Positions 47,680 to 58,699 of a stretch of DNA of 64,000 nucleotides are shown in pieces. Each line of letters opens with the position of its first letter. The stretch's first letter is position 1. The notes beneath the pieces were generated by a model. It saw nothing but the letters and a program-made list of their open reading frames with translations, did not search any database and was not told the origin of the DNA. The DNA comes from Phosphoribacter sp037046615 (lineage in GTDB: Bacteria; Actinomycetota; Actinomycetes; Actinomycetales; Dermatophilaceae). A program made the translations under genes and the position numbers. The stretch is from the NCBI GenBank assembly GCA_037046615.1, contig JBAOHD010000015.1:186001-250000 (forward strand), written 5' to 3'.

Positions 47680-49000
47680 TGACCAATCCGCTCATTGCCT
47701 CGTTGACCCGCGCGGTCGAGGCAGCTCCGGATGACGTGGCGTTACGGCTGCACCTTGCCGAGTTGCTGCTCGCCGAGGGTGACGTCGACGCGGCGGTCGG
47801 TCACTGCGCGAGCGCCCTGCAGCGCGATCCCGCCAATGCCCAAGCCCGGGTCATCATGGGACGCGCACTGGGCGGCATACCGACGCCTGCCGCCCCGACC
47901 GCTCCGACCGATCCGACCCCTCCGACCACGGACAGTGCGTCGGCCCCGGCACCATCTGTGCCGACCTCGACATCCGTGGCACAGAGCGGAGAGCATCACA
48001 CGTTTGATTGGGCTGCAGCGGAATCCGAAGTCAAGGATCGTCTGCTCCCGAGCCGATGTTCGTCGGCGAGCGGCGCGCCCGAACCTGTCATCGACGCCTG
48101 GGACGCCGAAACGCTCGACTGATCACACCTGGCCGACGTCGGCGGCATGCACGAGGTCAAGGACCGGGTCATCGTCGTCGTTCCTCGCGCCGATGAAGTA
48201 ATCCCGAACTGCGCAAGCTCTACGGCAAAAGCCTGCAAGCGGCGGCATGCTGCTCTACGGCCCGCCCGGCTGCGGCAAGACCTTCATCGGGCGGGCGATT
48301 GCCGGTGAGACTGGGCGCGCCGTTTCATCGGCGTCGGCCTCGCGGACGTGCTCGACATGTATCATCGGGCAGTCTGAGCGCAACCTGCACGAGCTCTTTT
48401 CCAGCTTCGCGCGGCGCCAACGCCCCGGTCGTGATCTTCCTCGACGAGGTCGATGCGCTCGGGCCAGAAGCGCAGTCTCAGACGCGGTATGCCGCAACGC
48501 GCTCGACCGTCAACCAACTCCTCACCGAGCTCGACGGGGTCATCGGCACGAGCAACGAGGGCGTCTTCGTCATCGGCGCGACCAACCAGCCGTGGGACGT
48601 CGACCCCGCGTCTGCGCCGCCCTGGCCGCTTCGACCGCACCCTGCTGGTGCTCCCGCCGGACCAGCCGGCGCGTGAGGCCATCTTCCGCTACCACCTGCG
48701 AGGACCGCCCCGTCGAAGGCGTCGACCTTGTGGCGCTCGCGAAAGCGGACCGACGGCTATTCGGGGGCCGACATCGAGCATGTCTGCGAGGGCAGCGGCC
48801 GAGCGGGCCATGATGGAGGGCATCCGCAGCGGGACGGTGCGCATGATCGGGATGAACTGACCTGCATGCCGTGCTGCGCGAGGTGCGTCCCTCGACCGGG
48901 CCCGTGGTTCGACTCGGCGCGCAACGTCGTGCAGTTCGCGAACGCCGACGGGACCTATGACGAGCTGCGCGCCTACATGAAGCGCACGAAGCGGCTCTGA
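47680..49000 (+). CDS. AAA-family ATPase with N-terminal TPR, many frame breaks
   Basis: From ATG 47680 the TPR-like part (LAELLLAEGDVDAAVGHCAS) and a Pro/Thr linker run in frame to a stop at 48120. The AAA domain then appears in pieces across all three frames: HLADVGGMHEVKDR, GGMLLYGPPGCGKTFIGRAI (Walker A), VIFLDEVDALGPEAQSQTRY (Walker B), GVFVIGATNQPWDVDPA and the VCEGS/AERAMMEGIRSGTVRM part. It ends in DGTYDELRAYMKRTKRL. At least six breaks in 900 bp, far denser than in the flanks. It is either a true pseudogene or a poorly read stretch. The architecture resembles SpoVK/26S-type unfoldases adjoining TPR proteins. Confidence 0.7.
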
Positions 49001-49012
49001 GGACCCTCGCCC

Positions 49013-49815
49013 GTGGCACCGGACTGGGCCGATGACGTCGAGCGGGCGATCCACTTGCTCGAGCTAGGCCGTCCCGCGCAAGCCCTCGAGGCCTGCGGCC
49101 GGCACCTGGCGAGCTTTCCCGATCACGGGAAGGCCCTCCTCGTCGCCTCGGTCGCGCACCGCCACCTGGGGCGGGTCGGCCCAGCGGTCGACTTCGCGGC
49201 CCGCGCTGTGGCCGTATTGCCCAACGATGATGTGACCTACGGCTTCGCCGAACGCGCCCTCACGGAGGCGGCGCGGCTGTCGCCGACGGATCCGCGGGTG
49301 CACTTCGAGATGGCGCACCTGCGGTTCCTCGGTGCCAAGGAGGGGGAGGCGCTGGACAGCGTGGCGAGCGCCCTTGCGGCTGACCCCACGGGGATCGGCG
49401 CCCAGAGCCTCGCCATGGCGCGACGGCAGCTGCTGCGCGTGGTCTTCCTCCACGCCTGTGTCAGCGTCATCGGGTGCTTCGCGTCCGGGGCGATCCTCGG
49501 CCCTCGCCCGGCCACCGGCAATCGCATCGCGTTGGCAGCCCTTGCCCTCGTGATGGGTGGGGGGATGATCCTGCCCTGGGCCGCCTGCTCGTCGGGCCAG
49601 ACCAGCGACGGCTCGTGTGGGGCATCCTGCGAGAGTCGCGGCGAGTGCGGGCGGCGCAAGTCCTGATCGGGATCACTCTCGTCGCGTGGCTTGGTGGTGC
49701 GCTGTGGCCCGGCACGACCGGGACAGCCATCTTGGGTGCGTCGTTGATCACGGCGATCCTCGCGTGCGTCCTGGTGTGGGGGCCGTTTGTCAGCACCTTC
49801 CCTGAGCGCCGGTGA
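49013..49815 (+). CDS. TPR-like membrane protein, frame break near 49585
   Basis: From GTG 49013, about 266 residues. TPR-like start (HLLELGRPAQALEACGRHLA; AHRHLGRVGPAVDFAARAVA), then hydrophobic helices (VVFLHACVSVIGCFASGAIL). The frame breaks near 49585 at ALGRLLVGP and continues AAQVLIGITLVAWLGGALWP, then ILACVLVWGPFVSTFPERR, ending at 49815. It resembles the TPR protein at 46555 and flanks the AAA gene on the other side. Function unknown. Confidence 0.7.
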
Positions 49816-49860
49816 CCCCGAGGCTGACTGGACCCGGCCCCGATGGGGTAGACAGGTCCC

Positions 49861-50436
49861 ATGAGCAACCTCACACCAGAGCAGACTGACCTCGTCCGCG
49901 GTGCGGCTTTTGGCGCTATGGCCGTCGTGTCCAAGGCCGACCCGGGCTTCTTCGCGATGTTCAAGGAGAGCATGGCCGGCGCCAAGGCGCTGGCATCGGC
50001 TCCGCCGGAGATCCAGGCGATGCTCAAGGGCGGTTTCATCGCGCCTCCGGCCGGCGCTGCCGAGGATCTCGAGGGCACCGTCCTCGCTCAGCTGGCCTCG
50101 GCCCGCGACACGCTCGCCGCCAACGCCCCCGACTTGCTCGACGGATTCCGGTCGGTCGTCCTCGCGGCGTGTGACGCGACGGCCGACGCCTCCGGTGGCG
50201 TGTCTGACGCGGAGAGCACCGCGATCGAGAAGATCCGCACGATCCTCTCGGCCGGCGGCGGCGCATCCATCGTCCCCGGCGCCGCTGGCACCGACGCTGC
50301 CGTGGCACCGGCCGATGGCGGCCAGGAAGCCGCTGAGCAGGCGGTCGAAGACAACTCCGGGCCATGGGCGCAGGCTCCCGGCGCCGAGAACGAGACGGGA
50401 TCCTCCAACAGCCCGGCCTCCCCGCTCATCCCCTGA
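49861..50436 (+). CDS. Unknown protein with TerB-like helical region
   Basis: 191 residues from ATG 49861, no frame defect. The first 130 residues are helical (LVRGAAFGAMAVVSKADPGF; LLDGFRSVVLAACDATADAS; VSDAESTAIEKIRTIL) and resemble the TerB-like four-helix fold with its acidic GGVSDAESTAIEKI segment. The last 55 residues are Ala/Gly/Pro-rich and probably disordered. TerB-like proteins bind metal and sense stress; the link is weak. It is cotranscribed at most loosely with neighbours. No signal peptide. Confidence 0.6.
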   Translation: MSNLTPEQTDLVRGAAFGAMAVVSKADPGFFAMFKESMAGAKALASAPPEIQAMLKGGFIAPPAGAAEDLEGTVLAQLASARDTLAANAPDLLDGFRSVVLAACDATADASGGVSDAESTAIEKIRTILSAGGGASIVPGAAGTDAAVAPADGGQEAAEQAVEDNSGPWAQAPGAENETGSSNSPASPLIP

Positions 50437-50525
50437 CGTCTGCGTGACCGGCCGTGGTGCGGCGTCCGGGTCTGGATGCCGGGCCACGCCGCATGAGGCC
50501 CGCCGAGCTGGGTGACAATGGGCGC

Positions 50526-50951
50526 ATGAAGCGCGCCGCTGCCCTCGTCCTGTCCGCTCTCGCTGTCACGGGTGCCTCGGCGGTCGCGGGGTGCTCCCAG
50601 GTCGCCGACACCGCCAAGAGCGCCGCATCCAATGCGGCATCCCAGGTCGCGGCGACCGCTAAGGCGGAGGCGTCCAAGGCCCTCGCGAGCGCGGCGTCGC
50701 AAGCGTCGGCCAGCGCTGCAGCCGCCGCGTCCAAGCTCGACGTCAACACCGCGAGCCGCGCCGACCTCGTGACCACCCTGCAGAGCGCGGGTGTGCCCGC
50801 TGACAAGTCCGGGTCGCTCGCCGACGGCATCATCGCGGGCCGCCCCTACACCCCGGCGACCGTCGTGTCGAAGGTCAGCGACCAGTTGGCCAACGCCAAC
50901 ATCGACGTGGCCTCGATCGTCCGCATCGTCACCGGTTTGGTCGCGGCCTGA
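50526..50951 (+). CDS. Lipoprotein with Ala-rich coil and ComEA-like helix-hairpin-helix end
   Basis: 141 residues from ATG 50526. Signal peptide with lipobox (ALAVTGASAVAGC), so probably lipid-anchored. The middle is an Ala/Ser/Lys heptad-like coil (AKSAASNAASQVAATAKAEA). The C-terminal 55 residues (LDVNTASRADLVTTLQSAGV, then IIAGRPY) resemble the helix-hairpin-helix domain of ComEA, which binds DNA at the cell surface during uptake. A tethered HHH lipoprotein without other com genes nearby is unusual. A strong bidirectional hairpin follows. Confidence 0.7.
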   Translation: MKRAAALVLSALAVTGASAVAGCSQVADTAKSAASNAASQVAATAKAEASKALASAASQASASAAAAASKLDVNTASRADLVTTLQSAGVPADKSGSLADGIIAGRPYTPATVVSKVSDQLANANIDVASIVRIVTGLVAA

Positions 50952-50978
50952 CGGTCCGCGCCAGCCAGCGCACCCAAA

Positions 50979-51024
50979 GACCACGGGCTGGTATGCCGCC
51001 TCCGCGGCATACCAGCCCGTGGTC
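50979..51024. terminator. Bidirectional hairpin terminator containing the genomic 7-mer
   Basis: A perfect 21-bp stem (arms 50979-50999 and 51004-51024, starting GACCACGGG) with a four-base loop. Each arm contains the over-represented GTATGCC/GGCATAC motif. It lies between convergent genes (lipoprotein and fusA2) and should stop both. Confidence 0.9.
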
Positions 51025-51042
51025 GTGCGCTCGGGCGAGAGG

Positions 51043-53145
51043 TCAGTCAGCCTTCGCGTATTCCTTGGCCTTGTCTGCCGGCATGTAGTCGTACCGCAGC
51101 ATCGATCGGGTGAACGACCCCGTGCCGTGCGAGACCGACCGGAGGTCGATCGGGTAGCGCGACAACTCGGTTTGCGGGACCTCGGCGTGGACGATCGTCC
51201 AGCCCGGGTTGGGTGCCGGTTCGGTGCCGAGCACCTGGCCGCGCCGGCCGCGTAGGTCGGACATGACCGCCCCGACGTAGTCGTCGCTGACCGTGATGTC
51301 GACCGCATCGATCGGCTCGAGCAGGGCCACCGACGAGGCGTTGGCAGCCTCCTTGAGCGCGAGCGCGGCGGCGGTTTGGAAGGCCATGTCGGAACTGTCG
51401 ACCGAGTGTGCCTTGCCGTCGAAGAGGGTGACCCGGATGTCGACGAGCGGGTAACCCGCGAGGACACCCTTCTCGAGTTGCAGCCGCGCGCCCTTTTCCA
51501 CCGACGGGATGAAGTTGCGGGGCACCGCGCCACCGACGACCTTGTCGACGAACTCGAAACCACCGCCGCGAGGCAACGGCTCGATCTCGAGGTCGCACAC
51601 GGCATACTGCCCGTGCCCACCGGACTGCTTGACGTGACGGCCCTTGACGACGACCTTCTTGACGAAGGTCTCCCGCAGCGCCGTGCGGAAGGGCTCGGCC
51701 TCGACCTGCACCCCGTAGCGCTCGTGCAGCCGCCCGAGCAGTTCCTCGATGTGGGCCTGGCCCATCGCCCACAGGACGACTTGGTGGGTCTCGGCGTTGT
51801 GCTCCATCCGCATCGTCACGTCTTCGGCGACGAGCCGCTGGAGAGCGGAGGCGAGCTTGTCTTCGTCGGCCTTGCTCTTGGCGTGGATCGCCACCGGCAG
51901 GAGCGGCTCGGGCAGCACCCACGGCTCGACGAGGGCCGGCTTGTCCTTGTTGGACAGCGTGTCAGAGGTCTCGGCCTTGGACAGCTTGGCGACCGTGACG
52001 ATCTCACCGGCGATCGCGGACTCCCGCGGGCGCAGGGAGTCGATGAGAGGCGAGGACAGCGGGCCGACGCGTTCGTCGTCGTCGTGCTCGGGGTGGCCCT
52101 CGATGTCGTGGCCGACGAACTGGGCGAGGTGGCCGGAGACGTGGATCACTTCCTCCGGCCGGAGCGTCCCGGAGAAGACGCGCACGAGCGACAGCCGCCC
52201 GACGTAGGGGTCGCTGCTCGTGCGGATGACCTCGGCGACGAGCGGGCCGGACGGGTCGCAGGAGATGTCACCGAAGTCGCCGCCGTCGGGCGTCGTGACC
52301 GTCGGGTGCGGATGGCTCACCGGCGAGGGGAAGGCCGACTCGATGACCTCGAAGAGTTCGGTGACCCCGACGCCGGTCGCGGGCGAGATCGGCATGATCG
52401 GGAAGAACGTGCCCTTGGTGATGGCGGTCTTGGTGTCGGTGACGAGCTGCACCGGGTCGAGCTCTTCGCCGGATAGATACCGCTCGAGCAGGCTGTCGTC
52501 CTCGGACTCCTCGATGATCGCCTCGACGAGAGCGCTGCGGTGCTCCTCGATGAGCTCCGCCTCGGCCTCGGTCGGCTCACGGCGGGTGCCGGTGCCGTCG
52601 GCGACGTATTGCGAAATGAGGGCGATCGAGCCGATGACGTTCTTGTCGTCGTCGTAGACCGGCAGATAGATCGGCTGGGCCTCGCCAAAGGCGCGTCGAC
52701 ACATGGCGATGGTCTCGTGGTAATCCGAGCGGGGCATGTCGAGCTTGCTCACGGCGATGGCACGCGGCATCCCGACAGCTGCGCATTCCTGCCACAGGAG
52801 GGCGGTGGCGCCGTCGATGCCGTCGGCGCCGGAGATGACGAACACAGCGGCGTCGGCGGCGCGCAGACCGGCGCGCAACTCACCGACGAAATCGGGGTAT
52901 CCGGGAGTGTCGATGAGGTTGACGGTGAGCCCGTTGGATTCGAGCGCCGCGACCTGCACCGCGACCGAGCGTTCGTGGTCACCGTCGTGGGGGCGACGGC
53001 CGGGCACCCGGGCGGCGACGAGGTAATCGAAAAGGGTGGATTTGCCCGCACCACCGGGTCCCACGAGCACGACGTTGCGGATCTGCTCGGGGCTGGTCGG
53101 CACTGGTGCGGACGACTGATCTCTGGTGGCAGGTGCCTTACTCAT
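51043..53145 (-). CDS. Elongation factor G-like GTPase (FusA2/EF-G2)
   Basis: 700 residues from ATG 53145, no frame defect. The G domain has VLVGPGGAGKSTLFDYLVAA (P-loop with the unusual GPGGAGKS), IDTPGYPDFVGEL (G3) and AVSKLDMPR (SKLD in place of NKxD). Domains II-V follow with GYPLVDIRVTLFDGKAHSVD and DLRGRRGQVLGTEP. The protein is as long as EF-G but diverges in the switch regions and lacks the usual G4 Asn, as in mycobacterial FusA2. Its role (ribosome rescue, stress or unknown) is not established in the family. Convergent with the lipoprotein, divergent from lprG. Confidence 0.92.
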   Translation of the reverse strand: MSKAPATRDQSSAPVPTSPEQIRNVVLVGPGGAGKSTLFDYLVAARVPGRRPHDGDHERSVAVQVAALESNGLTVNLIDTPGYPDFVGELRAGLRAADAAVFVISGADGIDGATALLWQECAAVGMPRAIAVSKLDMPRSDYHETIAMCRRAFGEAQPIYLPVYDDDKNVIGSIALISQYVADGTGTRREPTEAEAELIEEHRSALVEAIIEESEDDSLLERYLSGEELDPVQLVTDTKTAITKGTFFPIMPISPATGVGVTELFEVIESAFPSPVSHPHPTVTTPDGGDFGDISCDPSGPLVAEVIRTSSDPYVGRLSLVRVFSGTLRPEEVIHVSGHLAQFVGHDIEGHPEHDDDERVGPLSSPLIDSLRPRESAIAGEIVTVAKLSKAETSDTLSNKDKPALVEPWVLPEPLLPVAIHAKSKADEDKLASALQRLVAEDVTMRMEHNAETHQVVLWAMGQAHIEELLGRLHERYGVQVEAEPFRTALRETFVKKVVVKGRHVKQSGGHGQYAVCDLEIEPLPRGGGFEFVDKVVGGAVPRNFIPSVEKGARLQLEKGVLAGYPLVDIRVTLFDGKAHSVDSSDMAFQTAAALALKEAANASSVALLEPIDAVDITVSDDYVGAVMSDLRGRRGQVLGTEPAPNPGWTIVHAEVPQTELSRYPIDLRSVSHGTGSFTRSMLRYDYMPADKAKEYAKAD

Positions 53146-53317
53146 GGGCCCAACCTTTCTCCTGCGGGCCGTCCGTGACAAGGGGACGTAGGGCCCGGGC
53201 AAGGCCCATGCCACAGCAGCGTATGCCGTGCCCGTCACCTGCCCGCACGGGACCCCGTTCGGGGGTTTGTCGCTGTCCGTCGCGGGGCTGGACTCGGCAC
53301 GGCATACGCTCTCGCGC

Positions 53318-54067
53318 ATGGACATCGTGCGCCGCCGTCCCACGCCCACCCGACCCGCCCGCCGTCGGCGCCGGGGAGGGACCCTGGCTGCACTCCTTGC
53401 CGTGATCGTGCTGGCGATCGCGTCGGCGTGCTCGAGTTCCTCGCCTGACCCCACGCCCACCGGACCCACCCCCGCGCAGCGGTTGGCCACGGCCAAGGCG
53501 CAGCTCGACGCCGCGACCTCGGTGCATCTGTCGCTGACCTCCGCGGATCTGCCGAGCGGCGTTTCCGGGATCGTGTCGGCGGATGGGTGGGGCGCCCATC
53601 CGCCGGCGTTCAAGGGCACCTTCCAGGTCACCGTGCGGGGCACTGCTGCCGATACCCAGGTCGTCGCCGTGGGCGGGGAGGTCTACGCCAAGCTGCCGTT
53701 CGTGCCGATCTTCGCCAAGGTCGACCCCGCCACGCTCGGGGCCCCGGATCCGGCCACGCTGTTTGACCCGACCTCCGGAGTGACGTCGCTGCTCACCGCG
53801 ACGGTGGCACCGACCGCAGCCGAGCCGGTCCGCAAGGGCTCCGAGGTGCTGCGCGTCGTCAGCGGCACCCTTCCCGGCAAGGCCATCGTCGACCTGCTCA
53901 AGGTGGGCGACCCCAACGCCACCTTCACGGTGTCTTACGGCCTCACCGAGCCCGGCGGCCAGCTGCGCTCGGTCGAGCTGCGCGGACCGTTCTACGGCGC
54001 GACCCCCTCGACGTACCGTCTGACCTTCGACCGCTACGGCGAGCCCGTTGAGATCGTCAAGCCCTAG
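53318..54067 (+). CDS. lprG: LprG/LppX-family lipoprotein
   Basis: 249 residues from ATG 53318. An Arg-rich start and signal peptide end in lipobox IASACSSSS. The LppX_LprAFG domain follows (LSLTSADLPSGVSGIVSADG; VVAVGGEVYAKLPFVPIFAK; YRLTFDRYGEPVEIVKP). These lipoproteins have a hydrophobic pocket that carries triacylated lipids. The overlapping downstream MFS gene matches the LprG-P55 (Rv1411c-Rv1410c) pair, which exports such lipids and supports envelope integrity. No frame defect. Confidence 0.88.
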   Translation: MDIVRRRPTPTRPARRRRRGGTLAALLAVIVLAIASACSSSSPDPTPTGPTPAQRLATAKAQLDAATSVHLSLTSADLPSGVSGIVSADGWGAHPPAFKGTFQVTVRGTAADTQVVAVGGEVYAKLPFVPIFAKVDPATLGAPDPATLFDPTSGVTSLLTATVAPTAAEPVRKGSEVLRVVSGTLPGKAIVDLLKVGDPNATFTVSYGLTEPGGQLRSVELRGPFYGATPSTYRLTFDRYGEPVEIVKP

Positions 54068-55707
54068 GCTCCAGCTCGGCCTCGCGAGCACGGCGGTCCT
54101 GCTGACGGCGGCCGACACCTACGTCGTCGTCCTCGCGCTGACCGACATGATGGCCGGCGTCGGCTTGGGCATCGAGTCACTTCATCGCGCGACTCCGATC
54201 ATCTCCGGCTTCCTCGTCGGCTACGTGGCGACCCTGCCGCTCATCGGACGCCTCGCCGACCTGATCCCACGACGGCGGGTGCTCACGTGGTGCCTCGTCG
54301 TCTTTGCCGTCGGGTCGGTGGTGACGGCTCTCGCGACCGATCTCGGAGTCCTTGTCGCTGGGCGCGTCGTCCAAGGGGTGGGTGGTGGTGGGCTCGTGCC
54401 CGCCACCCTCGCGCTCGTCGCCGACCAGTGGCCACCGGAGCGCCGCGGCGGGCCACTCGGGGTCGTCGGCGCGGTCCAAGAACTCGGTGCCGTGGCCGGC
54501 CCGGTCCTCGGCGCGGCCATCCTCGCCGTGGGGGACTGGCGCGCGATCTTCTGGTTTGGTGCCCTCGCCGGCCTCGGACTGTATGCCGCCCTTCGCTCGC
54601 TCCCAGCCGCGGTGTCGGCGCAGCAGGGGGAACGCGTCACTGATGCGGATGTGGAGACCGCTAGATCGGGTGCTCTCTCGCGATGGCTGGTCGGCGGCCT
54701 GACGGTGCTCGTCAGCGCCCTCGGCGCACTCACTCTCGTCGCTCCCGAGTCGTTGACCACCCATCTCACCTATGGCCTGGCCTACGTCCCTCTCGGGTCG
54801 ATGAGTAGCCGCGTCGCGACACCGATCGGGCTCGCCACCGTGGGGCTGGGAGCCGGGCTCGCGGCATACCTGCTGTGGCGCAGCCGCGGCCTGCTCCGGC
54901 GCGCCGACCTGCCGTCGGCTGCCCTCCTCGCGGTCGCGCTGACGGCCGTCATCCTGACTTTCGCCACGAGCAACCCGGAGCGCGACGTCGTCGGGCCGGC
55001 GGGCCTGGCTCTCCTGCCGCTCGCGGCCCTCGCGGCCGCTCTCGCGCTCTGGCGGCTGCGTCGCGTCCCCGATCCCCTCATCCCGGCGACGGCGTTCCCG
55101 CGGCTCACCCGGCGCGCGTCCGTCGTGAGCGCCTGCGTCGGTGTGGCGCTCGTGGCGGTCGTCGTCGATGTGCCGGTCGATGCCCGGCTCACCGTCGCCG
55201 AGACCCAGACGGCAGCCGCCTTCGTCCTCGTGAAGTTCCTTGTCGCCGTGCCGGTCGGGGCGCTGGTCGGGGGTTGGCTGACCCGCCGCGTGAGCTATCG
55301 GGTGATCACGGTCGCCGGGCTGGTGGCCGCGACTGGGGACTCGTCGCGATGTCGCGGTGGACCGGCGATGCGCTCGCCGACCCCGGGCGCAACGGTGGTG
55401 CTCGTCCTCGTCGGCCTCGGGCTCGGGCTCACGCTGGCGCCGGTCAACGCAGCGGCCCTGCACGAGGTGGCCGAGGGCACCCACGGCGTCGCCGGGTCGA
55501 TCATCGTCGTCGCCCGGATGATCGGCATGGTCGTCGGGCTCGCGGTCCTGACCTCGGTCGGCCTGCACGCCTACTATGCGGCCGTCGCCGTCCTGCCCGA
55601 CCCGACCGATGTGCCGGCGCTGCTCGATGCGGCTGTCGTGCAGGTGCAGTGGGTCTTCCGCGGGGCCGCCGTCGCCGCGGCACTTGGCGCGCTCGCGGGG
55701 CTCGGCC

Positions 55708-56597
<890 letters not shown>

Positions 56598-56681
56598 GGG
56601 TCCACCTTATGCGGGGCGGTTGACGGTGCCCTGACCACAGCCGACACCGCGATGACGGGGTGGACGCCCACAGTGCCCTCT

Positions 56682-57464
56682 ATGAGCACTGCCCTCGTGA
56701 CCGGCGCCACCGCCGGCATTGGTCTGTCCTTCACGCGCCAGCTCGCCGGTCGCGGCTACGACCTCGTCCTCGTCGCCCGTGACGTGCCCCGGTTGGAGGC
56801 CCTCGCCGCCGAGCTCAGCCGGCGGCACGGCAGTCCAGGTCGAGGTGCTCGCGGCCGACCTCTCCGCCGACCGTGGTGCCCTCACCCGCGTGGCCACGCG
56901 CCTGGCCGACGCCGACCGCCCCGTCGACCTGCTCGTCAACAACGCGGGCTATGGTCTGCGAAAAGCCTTCCTGCGCAACGAGGTCGAGGCGAGAGGAGCA
57001 GGCCTTCGACGTCTTGTGTCGGGCGATCCTCGTGACGAGCCACGCGGCTGGTCGGGCCGATGCGCGAGCGGGGTCACGGCGCCATCGTCAACGTCTCGTC
57101 GGTCGCGAGTTTCGTCGCGATGGGCTCCTACTCGGCTGCCAAGGCTTGGGTGACGGTGTTTTCCGAGGCGCTCGCCCACGAACTCGACGGCACGGGTGTC
57201 CAGGTCATGGCCCTGTGCCCCGGCTTCACCCGCACGGAGTTCCACCAGCGCGCGTCGATGGACATGAGCAAGCTGCCCGATGCGCTGTGGCTCGAGGCCG
57301 ATCGTCTCGTCGCCGACGCGCTCGCGGATCTCGATCGGGGCAAGGTCGTGTCGGTGCCGGGCACGGCATACAAGGTGCTCGTAGGGGCACTGAAGGTCCT
57401 GCCGCGGGGCCTCGTCCGCCGCACGAGTGGGGGGATCGCGACGCGCCGCCGCCCACGCGGCTGA
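56682..57464 (+). CDS. Short-chain dehydrogenase/reductase, three extra bases
   Basis: 260 residues after correction; the span is a multiple of three, fitting three insertions (near 56830, 57000 and 57045). From ATG 56682 it reads STALVTGATAGIGLSFTRQL (TGxxxGxG cofactor site). DLLVNNAGYGLRKAFLRNEV (NNAG), VNVSSVASFVAMGSYSAAKA (catalytic Ser, YxxxK) and VMALCPGFTRTEFHQRASMD follow. The pattern is a classical SDR of 260 residues; the substrate cannot be told. The next gene starts 18 bp downstream. Confidence 0.85.
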
Positions 57465-57481
57465 CCTGAGGAGGACGCATC

Positions 57482-57949
57482 ATGGACTCGCCAATCATCT
57501 CCCCCGACCACCACCGCGCCCTCGCGATCGAGGCCAACAACGCGACCTGGGCTCAGCTCACCTCAGTCCGGGAGGGCACGGCCGGTGACCGCGGGGTCAC
57601 GGGGCTGGTCCGCGGGGCGTATGCCGCGGCCTACCACTGGGAGCGCGCGACCGGCTACGGTCCGGCCAACGAGGCGCGTGCCCGCTACCTCATCGGGCAG
57701 GCGTGGCTGGCGTCCGGGCGGGCCGAGGTGGCGCTCGACTACGGCGACCGGACGATGGCGGTATGCCGTGACGCCGGGCTCGTCGACTTCGACCTCGCCT
57801 ACGCCCACGAGTTGCGGGCTCGCGCGCTGGGAGCCTTGGGGCGGCATACCGAGTCCGAGGAGGCCTGGCGCGCGGCAAAGGCGGTGCCGATTGCCGACCC
57901 GGAGGATCGGGCGATCGTCGAAGCCGACTTCGCCGACGCGCCGGTCTAG
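57482..57949 (+). CDS. Small TPR-like protein of unknown function
   Basis: 155 residues from ATG 57482 with GAGGA upstream, 18 bp after the SDR. Helical with a TPR-like pattern (ARARYLIGQAWLASGRAEVA; AHELRARALGALGRHTESEE). No catalytic motif, signal peptide or membrane helix. It is likely cotranscribed with the SDR. Conserved by position next to pyrE in relatives as far as I can judge, without evidence for a role. Confidence 0.7.
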   Translation: MDSPIISPDHHRALAIEANNATWAQLTSVREGTAGDRGVTGLVRGAYAAAYHWERATGYGPANEARARYLIGQAWLASGRAEVALDYGDRTMAVCRDAGLVDFDLAYAHELRARALGALGRHTESEEAWRAAKAVPIADPEDRAIVEADFADAPV

Positions 57950-57986
57950 GTCTCGCGCCATTGCGCCGCAACTACGCTGGGTGACC

Positions 57987-58591
57987 GTGACCGACCACGC
58001 TGCCGCCCTCCGCGCCGGGCTTCGCGCCGACCTCCCGACCGATCTTGCTGCCGACCGCGCAAGGCTGCTCGCCATCGTCAAGGCCCGGGCGATCGTCCAC
58101 GGGCGCGTCACGCTGTCGTCGGGCAAGGAGGCCGACTACTACGTCGACCTGCGCCGGATCACTCTCGACGGCGAGGCGGCGCCGCTCGTCGGACGGCTCA
58201 TGCTCGCCCTGGTCGAAGACCTCGACTTCGACGCGGTCGGTGGGCTGACGTTGGGCGCCGATCCCGGTCGCGACCTCGATGCTCCACGCTGCCGCGGCGG
58301 CGGGGCGGCCGCCTGGATGCGTTCGTCGTGCGCAAGGCCGGCAAGGCACACGGGCTGCAGCAGCGGATCGAAGGGCCGTCGATCGCCGGTCGGCGGGTGC
58401 TCATCGTCGAGGACACCTCGACGACGGGGGCCTCCCCGCTGGAGGCCGCCGAGGCGGCGCGGGCGGCCGGCGCCCACGTCGTCGGGGTGGCGACCATCGC
58501 CGACCGGGCGACGGGAGCGGGGGAGAAGTTCGCCGCTGCTGGACTGCCGTACCGGTTCCTCTACGGCCTCGCCGACCTCGGCCTCGGCTGA
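57987..58591 (+). CDS. pyrE: Orotate phosphoribosyltransferase, two extra bases
   Basis: 200 residues after removing two insertions (span of 605 bp is two over). Start GTG 57987, or GTG 57981. HGRVTLSSGKEADYYVDLRR leads into the family core. An extra G at 58266 and an extra C at 58312 hide the segment VATSMLHAAAAAGRPLDAFV; after that the frame runs VRKAGKAHGLQQRIEGP, then RVLIVEDTSTTGASPLEAAE, the PRPP-binding loop. It makes orotidylate in pyrimidine synthesis. As an essential gene in prototrophs, insertion-type sequence errors are the likelier reading. Confidence 0.92.
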
Positions 58592-58699
58592 CCTCGTCGC
58601 CGGAGCCGGGCCCGGCCGCCTCGTCCGCCGTCGCGAGGTGCCGCGTCACGGCATACCGCTGGCTTAGGATCGGGACACCAACCGACAAGGGAGCTCGAC

